From: a virus
Virus record (IMG/VR): IMGVR_UViG_3300044695_001836
Span: 1-25,908 of that record
Direction: 5' to 3' (one strand)
Length of the DNA: 25,908 bases
Position numbers and translations under genes: made by a program. A model generated the notes under the pieces. The model saw only the letters and a program-made list of their open reading frames with translations. It was not told the DNA's origin and searched no databases. Below, piece after piece: positions 24,707 through 25,908 of the stretch (within the stretch, counting starts at the first letter, position 1; each line of letters begins with the position of its first letter).

Positions 24707-24734
24707 AAGGGTGGCTAGAAGCCTGCCCCTTCCA

Positions 24735-25058
24735 TCCCAGCTCATACCTGTCTGGGACCAAAGTTCCTAGTGGTTGCGATTCCATCCATGCCTGCTTGGG
24801 TTTGCCACTCATCAGGCGTGTTCTGCGCTACCTCGCAAACAGTGCGCGACGGACAAACCGGGTGTGGAGTCGTCCGTATGTTTTCTCCTCAGCCGCCCAT
24901 GTAGGCGCATTGCTATCGCGGAGGGTACGGAGATGGACGGGAATCAGAGGGGACTGTAGACTGCTGCACGGCGCAATGCCGTTGTTCTACTGTCCTGACG
25001 ATGCCTTGTACATCTCAGGTCAACCCGGTGGGGAGCGCTAACTCCTCACCGGGTTTTT
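24735..25058 (+). ncRNA. Candidate structured RNA ending in an intrinsic terminator
   Basis: This gap has no credible gene but many complementary segments on the plus strand: 24735-24740 with 24752-24757; 24774-24779 with 24833-24838, enclosing 24788-24794 with 24813-24819; 24849-24854 with 24872-24877 (or 24873-24878 with 24926-24931); and 24894-24897 with 24904-24907. A ten-pair arm with one mismatch (24951-24960/24986-24995) is capped by ACGGC/GCCGT, and nine pairs with one bulge join 24994-25003 and 25011-25019. It ends at the terminator at 25022-25058. That terminator would need a plus-strand transcript, and no plus-strand gene precedes it within 2.4 kb. No promoter or known RNA class was recognised. 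Pairings were found by eye, so some will be chance. Confidence 0.35.
25022..25058 (+). terminator. Strong intrinsic terminator between leftward operon and lysis cassette
   Basis: A 14-pair stem (25022-25035 with 25042-25055, one G-T pair) has the six-base loop CGCTAA and, on the plus strand, five Ts at 25054-25058. In the minus direction the hairpin is followed by only two Ts, so it is mainly a plus-strand terminator. It lies just downstream of the lysis cassette's last gene and may also slow leftward transcription. Confidence 0.82.
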
Positions 25059-25063
25059 CAACT

Positions 25064-25225
25064 CTAGCCTTTTCGCACTACCTCAACAAGCCCGATGGCC
25101 GCAGTAACGGCTGTGCCGATGGCTGGCATCAGGTCAGGGTGCATGTGCACGCCAAACGCACCGATCATGACGGCCAAACCGCGCCAGGTCGAAGGTTCTT
25201 TTAGGCGGTCCAAAAGATAGTTCAT
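25064..25225 (-). CDS. Small holin-like protein of lysis cassette
   Basis: A 53-residue protein. It begins MNYLLDRLKEPSTWRGLAVM and continues with IGAFGVHMHPDLMPAIGTAV, then TAAIGLVEVVRKG. The KEPSTWRG motif followed by two short hydrophobic segments and a basic end is a familiar pattern for small phage holin-type membrane proteins. GGAGG lies seven bases upstream of the ATG, and the ATG overlaps the endolysin stop as ATGA. The gene ends nine bases from the terminator hairpin. It probably helps release or time the endolysin; with an XhlA-like protein in the same cassette, which of them forms the holes is open. Confidence 0.75.
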   Translation of the reverse strand: MNYLLDRLKEPSTWRGLAVMIGAFGVHMHPDLMPAIGTAVTAAIGLVEVVRKG

Positions 25226-25695
25226 TTGATTGCCTCCAAAAGGTTGCCGGCGATACGTCGCGCCCAGCCTCGTCCGAAAACCGGCCAGCCGTCAAGGGAT
25301 GCCATGAAAATCAGGCGGTGCGCATTGAACCGGGCCAGCAGGTGAGCGGGTTCCACACCCGCTATGGCGGCCATCGTGTTCGTGCCGAGTAATCCATCCT
25401 CTACTTCACCAACGGCCCGCTGGAGCAGCGTTGAGGCACGTTGCAGGCCGGAGTTCACGCAGCAGTCGAAAACGTCGAACTGGATCAGAGGCGGTAATTT
25501 CTCAATGCGCATCCGGTCCCAAAAATCTCGCTTGTAGATTTCCTTAGCCTGTTGCTCGGTCAAATTCTTGATGTCGAGATTGGGATATGAGCGCTTACTG
25601 ATTCCCCAATTAGTCTCGCCACCCGGATCGTTCGGATGCCAAACGTAGCGGCCTTCGTGGCCAATCAGTCGCTCGAAAGCAATGTCGAAATTCAT
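25222..25695 (-). CDS. Endolysin, GH108-type N-acetylmuramidase
   Basis: A 157-residue peptidoglycan hydrolase that breaks glycan strands at lysis. The N-terminal domain has the GH108 signature: LIGHEGRYVWHPNDPGGETN, with the likely catalytic E14 in HEG and the conserved PNDPGGETNWGIS at 21-33. The C-terminal part (QRASTLLQRAVGEVEDGLLG) resembles the PG_binding_3 domain that usually accompanies GH108. No signal peptide or N-terminal membrane anchor is visible, so export depends on a holin. I chose ATG 25695, which overlaps the XhlA-like stop as ATGA; the open frame to 25794 lies inside that gene. The ribosome site (AAAGG) is distant, implying coupled translation. Confidence 0.9.
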   Translation of the reverse strand: MNFDIAFERLIGHEGRYVWHPNDPGGETNWGISKRSYPNLDIKNLTEQQAKEIYKRDFWDRMRIEKLPPLIQFDVFDCCVNSGLQRASTLLQRAVGEVEDGLLGTNTMAAIAGVEPAHLLARFNAHRLIFMASLDGWPVFGRGWARRIAGNLLEAIK

Positions 25696-25892
25696 TTGAA
25701 AAAGCCTTTGATTGTGTCGCCGAGAAGGATCCAAGCAGTGACGCCACCAGCCAGCCATTTCACGAAAGCGACTATGCCGCTTGCGGTCTGCCATGCTGCG
25801 ACAAGGTTTTTGACTTCCTCAGAAAGTACGTCAACTTTCTTTGTGAGTTCTTCAACATCCCTGCGCAACATGGCGCTTTCGGTTTCGTTCAT
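25692..25892 (-). CDS. XhlA-like holin-type protein
   Basis: A 66-residue protein with an N-terminal heptad-like coiled coil (MLRRDVEELTKKVDVLSEEV, about residues 8-32) followed by one hydrophobic segment (GIVAFVKWLAGGVTAWILLG) and a basic end. This is the layout of the hemolysin XhlA family, often linked to phage lysis. It is the first gene of the lysis cassette in this window and overlaps the endolysin as ATGA. The ATG at 25892 has an AAGGG-containing stretch upstream, near the window edge; a second in-frame ATG at about 25871 would shorten it by seven residues. Confidence 0.75.
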   Translation of the reverse strand: MNETESAMLRRDVEELTKKVDVLSEEVKNLVAAWQTASGIVAFVKWLAGGVTAWILLGDTIKGFFK

Positions 25893-25908
25893 CTGCTCGG
25901 CCCTTGGT

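Noticed and set aside
24771-24783. GGTTGCGATTCC resembling a tRNA T-loop
   Set aside because: No acceptor stem, anticodon arm or D arm can be built around it; no tRNA gene was found in the window.
24808-24815. CTGATGAG on the minus strand, like a hammerhead ribozyme core
   Set aside because: No matching CGAAA core element or proper stem II follows, so the hammerhead layout is absent.
24774-25041. Plus-strand open frames in the gene-free gap (61 and 81 codons)
   Set aside because: They begin at TTG without a ribosome site, have an R-rich shadow-like composition, and the longer one ends inside the terminator loop.

Overview
The window is a contiguous piece of a tailed-phage genome with a P22-like (podovirus-type) virion plan. 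The evidence is a large terminase, a roughly 720-residue portal, an acidic scaffold, an HK97-fold-type coat protein, proteins resembling the P22 gp4 and gp10 tail factors, three ejection-type proteins and two receptor-binding proteins. No integrase, repressor, reverse transcriptase, tRNA or CRISPR was seen. A Gram-negative host is likely: there is a GT9 (heptosyltransferase-type) domain, a GH108-type endolysin and strong Shine-Dalgarno sites. The host genus cannot be named from the sequence. The terminase reading frame is open at the left edge, so the window is an internal slice of a larger genome.

Layout. 1-10208 (+): terminase, beta-helix tailspike, three small unknown genes, portal, a small gene, scaffold, coat protein, a probable decoration protein and two tandem paralogues sharing a DIEDQE motif. 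This block ends at a clear intrinsic terminator (10268-10295). 10311-22626 (+): a methyltransferase-GT9 fusion, gp4-like and gp10-like tail proteins, a jelly-roll-like protein, an Asp/Asn-hydroxylase-type 2OG-Fe(II) oxygenase, a GNAT protein, three ejection proteins, a PurD-like ATP-grasp enzyme and a tail fibre with an S74 chaperone tail. A weak promoter candidate overlaps the terminator that precedes this block. 22610-24682 (-): seven short, overlapping genes, including a replication-type protein with four cysteines and a small HTH protein; this looks like an early or regulatory operon. 24683-25063: about 380 bases without a credible gene but rich in hairpins and ending in a strong plus-strand terminator, so a candidate structured RNA. 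25064-25892 (-): a lysis cassette of XhlA-like holin, GH108 endolysin and a 53-residue holin-like protein.

Most genes overlap by ATGA or GTGA or sit a few bases apart, which implies long, translationally coupled transcripts. The most unusual aspect is that four enzyme genes (methyltransferase-glycosyltransferase, 2OG-Fe(II) hydroxylase, acetyltransferase, PurD-like ATP-grasp) are interleaved with the tail genes instead of lying in an early metabolic block. This suggests, without proving it, that they act late on the virion or on the host surface. All functional calls are made by eye from protein motifs; no database search was possible.
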